The position numbers and the translations under genes were made by a program. From Chloroflexota bacterium (lineage in GTDB: Bacteria; Chloroflexota; Dehalococcoidia; Lucifugimonadales; UBA3495): a stretch of 5,194 nucleotides of DNA. Position 1 is the first letter of the stretch. Each line of letters opens with the position of its first letter. Below are positions 1 through 5,194 of this stretch, piece after piece. The stretch covers positions 1 to 5,194 of the forward strand of contig JADFQT010000188.1 of assembly GCA_022561675.1 (NCBI GenBank), read 5' to 3'. The notes under the pieces are model-generated. The model was not told where the DNA came from. It searched no databases and was given only the letters and a program-made list of their open reading frames with translations.

Positions 1-1
1 T

Positions 2-259
2 TTTGATCAGATTCAGCGGTTCCCAGCTAGCACAGGCAGCTTTGTCGACCGTCCTTCGCGGCTGGCGCGGGACGGCGTGCTGCTGGTGGATGCGGCCCAC
101 CGCAATAGTTTTCAACCAGCGGAGGTAGTCTCCCTTCTCAACAGAATTGGCCCGCGGGGCTATGAGATAAAATATTTGGGCGATTTCGGCTCCGCGGACG
201 AATCGGAAGGACTTCCCAACTGGAGGAGGGGCTCCGGGGAGCCGATTCCTTCCTGGTAA
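2..259 (+). CDS. DUF4350-like protein, N-terminal part (5' partial, frame broken)
   Basis: This frame is open from the left edge, so the true start lies outside the window; the ATG at 77 is internal. It ends at a TAA at 257-259. The core, around LLVDAAHRNSFQPAEVVSLL and then GYEIKYLGDF, looks like the first beta-alpha-beta unit of DUF4350 and related GATase1-like folds: a hydrophobic strand ending in D, a helix, then a second strand. The expected continuation (a strand such as SFLVILP followed by GGEVLLIGDP) is found in the -1 frame, not here. The last residues before the stop (NWRRGSGEPIPSW) read like out-of-frame translation. I therefore read this as the N-terminal portion of the same gene as the CDS ending at 1185, split by a one-base frame error between about 166 and 259, most likely near 205-220. 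Family assignment rests on fold pattern only; the biochemical function is unknown. Confidence 0.6.
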   Translation, partial: FDQIQRFPASTGSFVDRPSRLARDGVLLVDAAHRNSFQPAEVVSLLNRIGPRGYEIKYLGDFGSADESEGLPNWRRGSGEPIPSW

Positions 260-300
260 TCCTGCCGCGGGATTCCTATTCCAGCCGGGAAGCGGGCCTG

Positions 301-1185
301 GTGGAGAAATTCGCCGGCAAGGGCGGAGAGGTGCTGCTGATCGGGGATCCCACCCGGCGAAACGACATCAACAGCCTGGCCGGCAGGTTTGGCCTGGATT
401 TCCAGCCCGATTACCTCTACAACATCCACGAAAATGACCTGAACTTTAAGCACATTTATGTCAGGGATTTTCAGCCGGACCAGTTGACCCAAGGCCTGGA
501 AGAAATTGTGCTTTACACCGCCGGGTCGGTTAAATCATCCGGCCCGGGCCTGGCATTTACCGACAACACCAACACCAGGTCATCCATCACCGACCAGATA
601 GAACCGTTCCAGCCCTTGGTTTGGGGTAACCGTAACAACGTGCTGGCCCTGTACGACCTGACTTTCATGATACCTCCGCAAGATTCAATCCTGGATAATG
701 GGCAGCTGATCTCCAATCTGGCGGATTTTTTGACCACCGGCACGCGGGAATTTGACCTGTCGGACTTCCCCAATTATCTGGGTGGCGAGGTCGACATTCT
801 GGTTGAGCAGCCTTCTCTGTTTAGCCTGGCGGTCGATCTGAAGAACAACTTGTCAGGAGCTGGGGTTGGCGCCACGTTGCGGGGTGTTGAGGACATAGCC
901 AGGGACACCATTATCCTCGGGCTCTATGCCGATTCGCCCCGGGCCGCTCGTTATCTGGCCGAATCTGGAATCCAATTGGGGGAGGACCTGAGTACGCCTT
1001 TCACTTCCAACATCGAAGTGGAGGGCACCGCCCTAATCCTGCTGAACCGAAACCAGGACCGGGATACTCTGGTGATATTGGCCGACTCAACGGACAGCTT
1101 GAAGGACGCGGTAAATCAATTGACTTCGGGAGATTTTAGGAGCGGGTTGGTGGATGATTTTGTTGGGGTGTACAAGACTGAATGA
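301..1185 (+). CDS. DUF4350-like protein, main C-terminal part (frame-shifted from its N-terminus)
   Basis: The GTG at 301 is the first start codon in this frame, but the frame is open from 166 and reads like protein from about 210 (QLEEGLRGADSFLVILP), so 301 is probably not a real start. No convincing Shine-Dalgarno site precedes it. Visible parts, numbered from the GTG: a strand and turn GGEVLLIGDP at 8-17, typical of the strand before the nucleophile position in GATase1-like and DUF4350 folds; a block near 110-145 (ALYDLTFMIPP, then NLADFL) like the 'D-x-x-F ... N ... L' end of such domains; and a second alpha/beta domain from about 155 to the end with strands DTIILGLYA, TALILLN and TLVILAD. 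No Cys-His-Glu amidotransferase triad is evident, so a binding or structural role is more likely than catalysis. The stop overlaps the next gene's ATG (ATGA at 1182-1185), which suggests translational coupling. Whether the gene is a pseudogene, a sequencing error or recoded cannot be decided from the sequence. Confidence 0.7.
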   Translation: MEKFAGKGGEVLLIGDPTRRNDINSLAGRFGLDFQPDYLYNIHENDLNFKHIYVRDFQPDQLTQGLEEIVLYTAGSVKSSGPGLAFTDNTNTRSSITDQIEPFQPLVWGNRNNVLALYDLTFMIPPQDSILDNGQLISNLADFLTTGTREFDLSDFPNYLGGEVDILVEQPSLFSLAVDLKNNLSGAGVGATLRGVEDIARDTIILGLYADSPRAARYLAESGIQLGEDLSTPFTSNIEVEGTALILLNRNQDRDTLVILADSTDSLKDAVNQLTSGDFRSGLVDDFVGVYKTE

Positions 1186-2534
1186 AGATCAATATTAAGC
1201 CGCTACTGCCCGCGGCTGGAATTCTCCTACTAGTTTTATCCATCGCTTGCCAATCCAATGAAACTCCGGCACCACCCTCCGCTTCTGAATCCACCACAAC
1301 CGGCCCCACGCCGGTGCCGGAGCAGGCCAAAGATGTGGCTCAGCAGTTTGCCCGCGACTACGGGTTCATCGAGAAGGATTGGGACACTTTTCATGTCGAA
1401 TTCGATATCTGGCGGGAGGGGCTGGTTGCCTGTGATCCCAGTGCGGCCCAGCAGGCCTTTCGGGGCTTCGCCAGTCATTTCAACGATGTAAATGAGCAAA
1501 CCCTGTCCCTTTCCCGCCCGTCCAGCGTGCGGGGACTGGCGGACAAGCTAATTGAGGCCAGCCAGGGGGAGGCCGCGGCCTTGCGCCGTTTGCGAGACCG
1601 GTGGCAGCCCGGTGACGATTCGCTGTTGGAAGCCGTGGCCTCCAAGCGGGTGGACTCCGCTGCGGCCCAGAAAGGAGTGGAGGATAAGCTGACCGACCTT
1701 CAGGAGGAGACCGACCCTGAGGCACTGGAAGAGCTAAATGAATTTTCCGACGCCTTTGACGACCTCCAGGCCGACTGGGAGGAGTTCCACGGCAGTTACG
1801 AATCCCTAAAAAATGACCTGGCTGAATTGGAACCAGCGGCAGTTCTGGCCCGGATTGACGAATTGATCGGTAACTTTGACTCCATCATAACCGGTGTTAA
1901 GGACTTGCCCTCAGCGGATAAGGCAGAAGATCTAGCTGAAGCGCTGGCGGCGGCCGCCGACTCCCAAAAAAGGGGTTTGGCAGGGCTGAAAAGCAAGATC
2001 GAGAGTTTGGAAGAGGGTGCGTCCAGTGCCTCGGCATTTGACTCCTTTGACGACAAAGTGCAAGAAAGCAAGGATAAATTAAAGGAGACCAAAAAAGAGC
2101 TGAAGGACTTGACCGGGGATGATTCGGCTGAGGACACCGCCGCGGTGGAGGATTTTGCCCGGGAGTTCGATGAGCTTTTGGAGAGTTGGAACGGGTTCCA
2201 TCGAGACTTTGACGACTGGATGGATTCGGAAGGCGGCTGCGACCGCTCTGAAGTCATCCAAACCCTGGGCGAAATGAGCTTGGAGTTCGGCCGCTTGGCG
2301 GACCGGGTAAGGGATCTGCCCACCGCCTCCTACTTGCGGCCCATGGGCGGCCTGGTGGTGGAGGCGGCGGAAGGGGAAGAAGAGGCTCTCCGAGTGATTC
2401 GCAACACCTGGCGTCCCTTCAGCGCCGATGTTTATAAGGCTCTGGATAAGCAACGAGCCGATGCCGGGCGTTTACGCCGACAGGCGTCGGTGGGAGTCCA
2501 GGAGCTGTTAGACCGGTTCCAAGTGTCTCCCTAA
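1182..2534 (+). CDS. predicted lipoprotein with three copies of a helical W-x-x-F-H module
   Basis: A 450-residue protein I cannot place in a named family. Lys2 and Lys6, a hydrophobic stretch at 7-22 and Cys23 (LVLSIAC) form a lipoprotein signal peptide, though the lipobox is imperfect (S-I-A-C, with Leu at -4). Residues 24-46 are a Pro/Ser/Thr/Glu-rich linker typical of surface lipoproteins. The remainder is strongly acidic and predicted helical, with coiled-coil-like stretches around 285-310. Three modules recur at about 52-173, 185-310 and 322-447. Each opens with a W-x-x-F-H motif (W67, W199, W336) and has a later Pro-Ser/Thr turn followed by an Ala/Glu-rich helix. Copies 1 and 3 share a Cys (84, 353) and a W-x-P motif (141-143, 410-412) that copy 2 lacks. 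The ATG overlaps the upstream stop and no strong Shine-Dalgarno is seen, so translation is probably coupled to the DUF4350-like gene. It likely sits on the outer face of the cytoplasmic membrane; the role is unknown. Confidence 0.8.
   Translation: MKINIKPLLPAAGILLLVLSIACQSNETPAPPSASESTTTGPTPVPEQAKDVAQQFARDYGFIEKDWDTFHVEFDIWREGLVACDPSAAQQAFRGFASHFNDVNEQTLSLSRPSSVRGLADKLIEASQGEAAALRRLRDRWQPGDDSLLEAVASKRVDSAAAQKGVEDKLTDLQEETDPEALEELNEFSDAFDDLQADWEEFHGSYESLKNDLAELEPAAVLARIDELIGNFDSIITGVKDLPSADKAEDLAEALAAAADSQKRGLAGLKSKIESLEEGASSASAFDSFDDKVQESKDKLKETKKELKDLTGDDSAEDTAAVEDFAREFDELLESWNGFHRDFDDWMDSEGGCDRSEVIQTLGEMSLEFGRLADRVRDLPTASYLRPMGGLVVEAAEGEEEALRVIRNTWRPFSADVYKALDKQRADAGRLRRQASVGVQELLDRFQVSP
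1335..2522 (+). repeat. three diverged protein-level repeats inside the lipoprotein gene
   Basis: The repeat units span about 1335-1700, 1734-2111 and 2145-2522. They are visible only after translation; the DNA copies have diverged. Aligned landmarks are DWDTFH / DWEEFH / SWNGFH, and then SRPSSVRGLADKLIEAS / DLPSADKAEDLAEALAAA / DLPTASYLRPMGGLVVEAA. Spacing between the Trp codons is 132 and 137 residues. Copies 1 and 3 are closest in sharing Cys and W-x-P, while copies 2 and 3 share V-K/R-D-L-P-S/T-A. This points to an old internal triplication, with the middle copy losing some residues. Confidence 0.75.
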
Positions 2535-2555
2535 TCTAATGCCAACGTGAAAACC

Positions 2556-2594
2556 GCAGGGTTCAGTAACCCGACCATGCAAGTCCCACCCTGC
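2556..2594. other. inverted repeat after the lipoprotein gene (possible weak terminator)
   Basis: GCAGGGT at 2556-2562 is perfectly complementary to ACCCTGC at 2588-2594 (7 pairs, 25-base loop). Inside it, GGGTT at 2559-2563 can instead pair with AACCC at 2568-2572 around a CAGT loop, so two alternative hairpins compete. Only CTTTGG follows on the + strand, not a U-run, so an intrinsic terminator is not clear. The position, 22 bases after the lipoprotein stop, fits an end-of-operon structure. Confidence 0.35.
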
Positions 2595-2649
2595 CTTTGG
2601 TATGATAGCACCCGCCGGGCAATTGCATCTTGGTCCGAGGCTCAGAACA

Positions 2650-2665
2650 ATGGCACAATTGCCAT
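2650..2665 (-). terminator. small hairpin downstream of the M20 peptidase gene
   Basis: ATGGCA (2650-2655) and TGCCAT (2660-2665) form a perfect 6-pair stem with a 4-base loop. It lies 14 bases beyond the stop of the minus-strand M20 gene, and in the minus-strand transcript it is followed by TGTTCTG, only partly U-rich. It could be a weak terminator in the convergent gap between the lipoprotein and peptidase genes. The stem is short and half A/T, so confidence is low. Confidence 0.25.
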
Positions 2666-2679
2666 AGTAGAATCGGCCG

Positions 2680-3762
2680 TCATAAACCGGTAATTATCTG
2701 CTCGCAGACCTCCGCTCCCTGTAACACCTCCGATATCACCGCCGTTTCATCCTTGGTGTGGAAAGAGTGGACACCGATTCCCACCGGCAAGGCCGTAATC
2801 CCGTTTTCGATGAAAACGTTGGCATCGGACCCACCGCCGCTGGACTCCAGACTGGGTACCAGTCCGACCCTTTCCAGCGCCCTGGCGATCATTTCTACCG
2901 ACGGGTCGGAGCCTTCCAGGTGGTACGCTTGGTAGCTGTTCCGTATGTCGAGGGATACCCGGGCTTCGGGATACTCTGCCGCGACGCGGTCGAAGACCTC
3001 CCGGAATTGCTGGGAATACTGGTCCAGCTTTCCCCGGTCCCGGCTGCGGATCTCCCCATCGAGAAAAGCCTTTTCTGGGATGATGTTTCGTTTCAAGCCG
3101 CCCTCCAAGCGGCCGATATTGGCGGTGGTCTCTTCATCTATTCTGCCCAGAGGCAGCTGCGTGAGGATTTTGGCGGCGATTAGAAGCGCTGAAATCCCTT
3201 TTTCCGGCTCCACACCGGCATGGGATGCCCGCCCCTGGATGTGGGCGGTAACCACGTTTTGGGAGGGGGCCGCCAGCGTCAGCCGGTTCACCTTGCCCTC
3301 GCCGTCGAACACGACCCCGCGGGTGGCGGATAATCGGCTGAATTCCAGGTTGTGAATCCCCACCAGGCCTCCCTCTTCGGCCCGGGTGAAAACTACTTCA
3401 ATGGGCAGATGCGGGGCTCTTGATTCGACCACCGCGGTGAGGGCCTCCAGCACTATGGTAACGCCGGCCTTGCAATCCCCACCCAGGATGGTGGTGCCGT
3501 CGGACCGGAGGATGTCCCCCTCTAGCACCGGCGTGATGCCCCGGCCCGGCTCCACCGTATCGAGGTGGGCCGAGAGGATTACCGGCTCCCCCTGGCCATC
3601 CAGCTTGGCGATAATGTTCTGGAAAGAGTCGTGGTAGACTTGGAACCCCAGGGCCTGGAGCCGCACCGACACCTCCCGGTCCACGGCGTCTTCCTCGCCG
3701 GTGGGGCTGTCGATGCGAATCAGATCCATCAAGGTTTTGGTCAGGCGTTCTCGGTCGGCCAA
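2680..3762 (-). CDS. M20 family metallopeptidase, PepT-like
   Basis: A 360-residue cytoplasmic zinc-dependent peptidase; the M20 family cleaves dipeptides, tripeptides or N-acyl amino acids. Numbered from the TTG start, the M20 metal and catalytic set is complete: H66 and D68 in SAHLDTV, bridging D96 in GGDCKAG, catalytic base E129 and metal ligand E130 in TRAEEGG, D153 in FDGEG, and H335 in HSFHTKDE. H181 in ASHAG is the conserved residue of the dimerisation (lid) domain, which occupies roughly 165-275. GGGSDAN near 309-315 is also typical of PepT-like members. No signal peptide is seen. I chose the TTG at 3762-3760 because GGAGGG lies 4 bases upstream and the resulting N-terminus (ADRERLTKTLMDLIRIDSPTGEE) starts where relatives start. 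The ATG at 3804 would add 14 residues without a Shine-Dalgarno and lies inside a TATAAT box. The exact substrate cannot be read from the sequence. Confidence 0.93.
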   Translation of the reverse strand: MADRERLTKTLMDLIRIDSPTGEEDAVDREVSVRLQALGFQVYHDSFQNIIAKLDGQGEPVILSAHLDTVEPGRGITPVLEGDILRSDGTTILGGDCKAGVTIVLEALTAVVESRAPHLPIEVVFTRAEEGGLVGIHNLEFSRLSATRGVVFDGEGKVNRLTLAAPSQNVVTAHIQGRASHAGVEPEKGISALLIAAKILTQLPLGRIDEETTANIGRLEGGLKRNIIPEKAFLDGEIRSRDRGKLDQYSQQFREVFDRVAAEYPEARVSLDIRNSYQAYHLEGSDPSVEMIARALERVGLVPSLESSGGGSDANVFIENGITALPVGIGVHSFHTKDETAVISEVLQGAEVCEQIITGL

Positions 3763-3766
3763 TATA

Positions 3767-3772
3767 CCCTCC
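3767..3772 (-). promoter_or_regulatory. ribosome binding site that decides the M20 peptidase start
   Basis: GGAGGG on the minus strand lies four bases before the TTG at 3762. It is the only strong Shine-Dalgarno match near the gene start and argues against the longer ATG start at 3804, which has none. Confidence 0.6.
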
Positions 3773-3802
3773 GTGCAGGGATCGCCCGCAGTAATTGGGC
3801 CC

Positions 3803-3808
3803 ATTATA
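3803..3808 (-). promoter_or_regulatory. candidate -10 box for the M20 peptidase gene
   Basis: A perfect TATAAT on the minus strand. Transcription starting about 7 bases downstream would give a leader of roughly 35 bases before the TTG start, containing the GGAGGG site. The -35 position at 17-base spacing (3826-3831) reads TGGGCG, a poor match, and no extended -10 TG is present, so strength is uncertain. The last two bases of the box are the first two of the alternative ATG. Confidence 0.4.
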
Positions 3809-3880
3809 ACGCCGGTATTGGCGGCCGCCCAGTTTAAATTGACCCACTACCGAGAGCTGTCCTGGTCATCATAGCCAGAG

Positions 3881-3885
3881 AGGAG
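3881..3885 (+). promoter_or_regulatory. Shine-Dalgarno site of the Nudix gene
   Basis: AGGAG (within AGAGAGGAG) lies seven bases before the GTG at 3893 and supports that start. The region 3839-3844 reads TTGACC, a possible -35 element for this gene, but no good -10 follows at standard spacing. Confidence 0.6.
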
Positions 3886-3892
3886 TTTTAAA

Positions 3893-4558
3893 GTGGAGCG
3901 GTCTGCAATCCTGAGTCGGATTCAGAGCATTTTGGGGGACCGGTCCCGGCCTGGCCTGCTGGATGAAACCCAGGTGTTCTGCATTGAAGATGGGGAGCCC
4001 ATACTCCGGGGTTCCTGGCGTCCGGATTGGTTTGAACACGATGGTCATGGCAACCAGCGGGCCTTCCTGTTCGACCCGACCATGAGGTGGGAGTTTCGGC
4101 AGGACGGAGAGCTCCGACATTTTTCGGCGGGGACAATTCTCTGGCGGCCGGAGCCGGAGGGGGATCGCTACTGCCTCTTCCGCCGTCGCCGTTATCCGGT
4201 GGGCTACTACACTATTCCGGCGGGACATATCGAGATGGGTGAGGAACCGCAGGAATCGGCCTTACGCGAGGCTTATGAAGAGGTGCAATTGGGTGTGGTG
4301 TCGGTAGAACCCCTGGGGGGATTGCAAGCTCCCGATGGGCTGGAATTCCACGACCGGTGCCGGCGGGGCTGCGATTACCACGTATGGTTTGCCTATCTAT
4401 GCCAGTGTGTTGGTGAACCCCGACTCAGCGAGGAAGGCGATGTCCTGGGATGGTTCACCCGGCAGGAAATAATTAACGACCTGAAGCTGAATAAAGCGAC
4501 CGGTACTTTTTTCACCCAGCTTTTTGGCGAGGAACCACGGACCGTTAGGAGCAAGTAG
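3893..4558 (+). CDS. Nudix hydrolase with N-terminal extension
   Basis: A 221-residue cytoplasmic protein. Nudix enzymes hydrolyse nucleoside diphosphates linked to another moiety, using Mg2+ or Mn2+. The Nudix box spans 111-133: G111, E117, then REAYEEVQL at 125-133 giving R125, E126, E129 and E130. The usual Gly of the box (E-E-x-G) is Gln132. The preceding strand YYTIPAGHIE is typical of the fold. About 80 residues precede the Nudix domain (with SWRPDWFEHDGHGNQRAF at 41-58), longer than a minimal member and not recognised. After the box, C156, C160, H163, C170 and C172 are clustered and could bind metal. The GTG start is supported by AGGAG seven bases upstream. The gene diverges from the M20 peptidase and converges on the BtuF-like gene; no functional link to either is evident. 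The substrate is unknown; ADP-ribose, NDP-sugars and NADH are all possible. Confidence 0.9.
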   Translation: MERSAILSRIQSILGDRSRPGLLDETQVFCIEDGEPILRGSWRPDWFEHDGHGNQRAFLFDPTMRWEFRQDGELRHFSAGTILWRPEPEGDRYCLFRRRRYPVGYYTIPAGHIEMGEEPQESALREAYEEVQLGVVSVEPLGGLQAPDGLEFHDRCRRGCDYHVWFAYLCQCVGEPRLSEEGDVLGWFTRQEIINDLKLNKATGTFFTQLFGEEPRTVRSK

Positions 4559-4669
4559 CCTAGCCAGGCGGGAAGGCCCGTTACTGTGACGGAGCTAGCC
4601 TTGGTAATATGCTCCGAAGATCCCTCGAGGGTGGCCGTTGGTATTGCTGAGTTGACTCACCCGGCCGGT
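4559..4669. other. convergent intergenic gap with hairpins and a cobalamin-riboswitch-like fragment
   Basis: No gene is seen here. CGGG/CCCG (4569-4572 with 4577-4580) can form a small stem. CGGAGC (4590-4595) pairs with GCTCCG (4611-4616) across a 15-base loop. CCCTCGAGGG (4622-4631) is a perfect palindrome. On the minus strand, CCGGC/GCCGG at 4661-4677 overlaps the end of the BtuF-like gene. None has a U-run, so these are at most weak bidirectional end structures. CCCGTTACTGTGACGG (4577-4592, + strand) resembles the CCCGCNACTGTNANNGG block of the cobalamin riboswitch, but the rest of that RNA is not found and no + strand gene follows in the window. Confidence 0.35.
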
Positions 4670-5194
4670 TTAGCCGGTTCCCACCAGATTTCCGTAAAGC
4701 CGAAGGGCTCCTGATTCGGGGATCATCCCGGAGAACAGCTCCGGATGAATCATCTCGGCCAGTATTTCCAGACCCTCCACCAACCGAGGCCCGGACCGGC
4801 TGGTGTATGCGCCGGCATCTATTACGTAGACTCGATTGTTCTGCACAGCTGGCAGCGAATTCCAACCTTCCTGCTGGGATAACAAGGGCAAGTCCTGAAG
4901 ACCCCGTTTCACATCGAAGCCGCAGGGCATCAGGATGATGACTTCCGGTTGGCTCTCCATGATTTTTGGCCATTCCAGGGGGAAGGAGCCAGTCTCTTTG
5001 TCTCCGAAGCAGTTGGCCCCCCCAGCCAGCTCCACCATCTCCGGCACCCAATGGCCGCCGCACATCAGAGGGTCGACCCATTCCAGATGCAGCACCCGCG
5101 GCCTGTCCAGGGCCTGGCCAGCCTTCTCCACCACGGCGTCGATGCGGGCTTGCATCTTCCTAGTTAGGGATTCGGCGGCCTCCTCGGCGCCGGT
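4670..5194 (-). CDS. BtuF-like cobalamin-binding ABC transporter substrate-binding protein, C-terminal part
   Basis: The last 174 residues of a minus-strand gene that continues past the right edge; the ATG at 5155 is internal, since coding continues in frame to 5194 (TGAEEAAESLTRK upstream of it). It belongs to the class III periplasmic-binding (helical-backbone metal receptor) fold that delivers cobalamin or related corrinoids, and in relatives iron-siderophores, to a BtuCD-type importer. Highly characteristic blocks are LEWVDP (5069-5086), GGHWVPEMVELAGG just after it, PCGFDV near 4910-4927, then VYVIDAGAYTSRSGPRLVEG and EILAEMIHPELF at the C-terminal lobe. These match the group usually annotated 'cobalamin-binding protein' more closely than generic iron-siderophore receptors. 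The N-terminal lobe and any signal peptide are outside the window, so export cannot be confirmed. The stop is TAA at 4672-4670. Permease and ATPase genes, if linked, must lie beyond the right edge. Confidence 0.88.
   Translation of the reverse strand, partial: TGAEEAAESLTRKMQARIDAVVEKAGQALDRPRVLHLEWVDPLMCGGHWVPEMVELAGGANCFGDKETGSFPLEWPKIMESQPEVIILMPCGFDVKRGLQDLPLLSQQEGWNSLPAVQNNRVYVIDAGAYTSRSGPRLVEGLEILAEMIHPELFSGMIPESGALRLYGNLVGTG

Noticed and set aside
160..492. 110-codon minus-strand open frame covering the frame break
   Set aside because: It is antisense to clear DUF4350-like coding sequence and has no domain or Shine-Dalgarno support.
1796..2323. 175-codon open frame antisense to the lipoprotein gene
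   Set aside because: Ser/Lys-rich low-complexity translation, explained as the mirror of Glu/Asp/Leu-rich codons on the coding strand; no domain or ribosome binding site.
2598..2606. TGG-TATGAT, an extended -10-like sequence on the + strand
   Set aside because: No -35 match at usual spacing and no + strand gene downstream; it would only give an antisense transcript into the peptidase gene.
3398..3847. 149-codon minus-strand open frame overlapping the M20 peptidase
   Set aside because: Gly/His/Pro/Arg-rich shadow of the M20 gene in a shifted frame; the M20 frame carries all catalytic motifs.
4653..4664. TGAGTTGACTCA-like short inverted repeat near the BtuF-like stop
   Set aside because: Five-base arms with a two-base centre, too short to separate from chance and not followed by a U-run.
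4581..5081. 166-codon minus-strand open frame overlapping the BtuF-like gene
   Set aside because: It is in another frame of a gene with clear family motifs and its translation is Arg/Gly/Ser-rich without a recognisable domain.

Overview
The window comes from a moderately GC-rich bacterium with densely packed genes, GTG and TTG starts and Shine-Dalgarno sites. No phylogenetic marker is present. The mix of genes (a DUF4350-like protein, a lipoprotein with a Pro/Ser/Thr-rich linker, a PepT-like M20 peptidase, a BtuF-like cobalamin-binding protein) is reminiscent of Chloroflexota such as the SAR202/Dehalococcoidia group. That is an impression from family style, not a measurement. I see no insertion sequence, tRNA, rRNA, CRISPR array or phage gene.

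Left part (1-2534, + strand). A gene entering from the left edge encodes a DUF4350-like/glutamine-amidotransferase-like fold. Its reading frame breaks somewhere in 166-259: the N-terminal part is in one frame and the rest, to 1185, in the -1 frame. Its stop overlaps the start of the next gene by ATGA. That next gene is a 450-residue predicted lipoprotein built from three diverged copies of a helical module of about 120 residues, which I cannot assign to a known family. The two genes look like one translationally coupled operon with an envelope role.

Middle (2535-3892). A 145-base gap holds two hairpins. Then comes a minus-strand M20 metallopeptidase of the PepT-like group with all metal and catalytic residues. 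Its best start is a TTG at 3762, with GGAGGG just upstream. The longer ATG at 3804 lies inside a perfect TATAAT box. The M20 gene diverges from a + strand Nudix hydrolase gene across about 130 bases.

Right part (3893-5194). The Nudix hydrolase (GTG start, good Shine-Dalgarno) has an N-terminal extension and one substitution in the Nudix box. It converges on the 3' part of a minus-strand gene for a BtuF-like cobalamin/corrinoid-binding ABC transporter protein that runs off the right edge. The 111-base convergent gap holds hairpins and a short stretch resembling a conserved block of the cobalamin riboswitch, though in an orientation that makes a working switch unlikely.

Most of the window is ordinary housekeeping and transport. 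The least explained part is the frame-disrupted DUF4350-like gene coupled to the triplicated-module lipoprotein.
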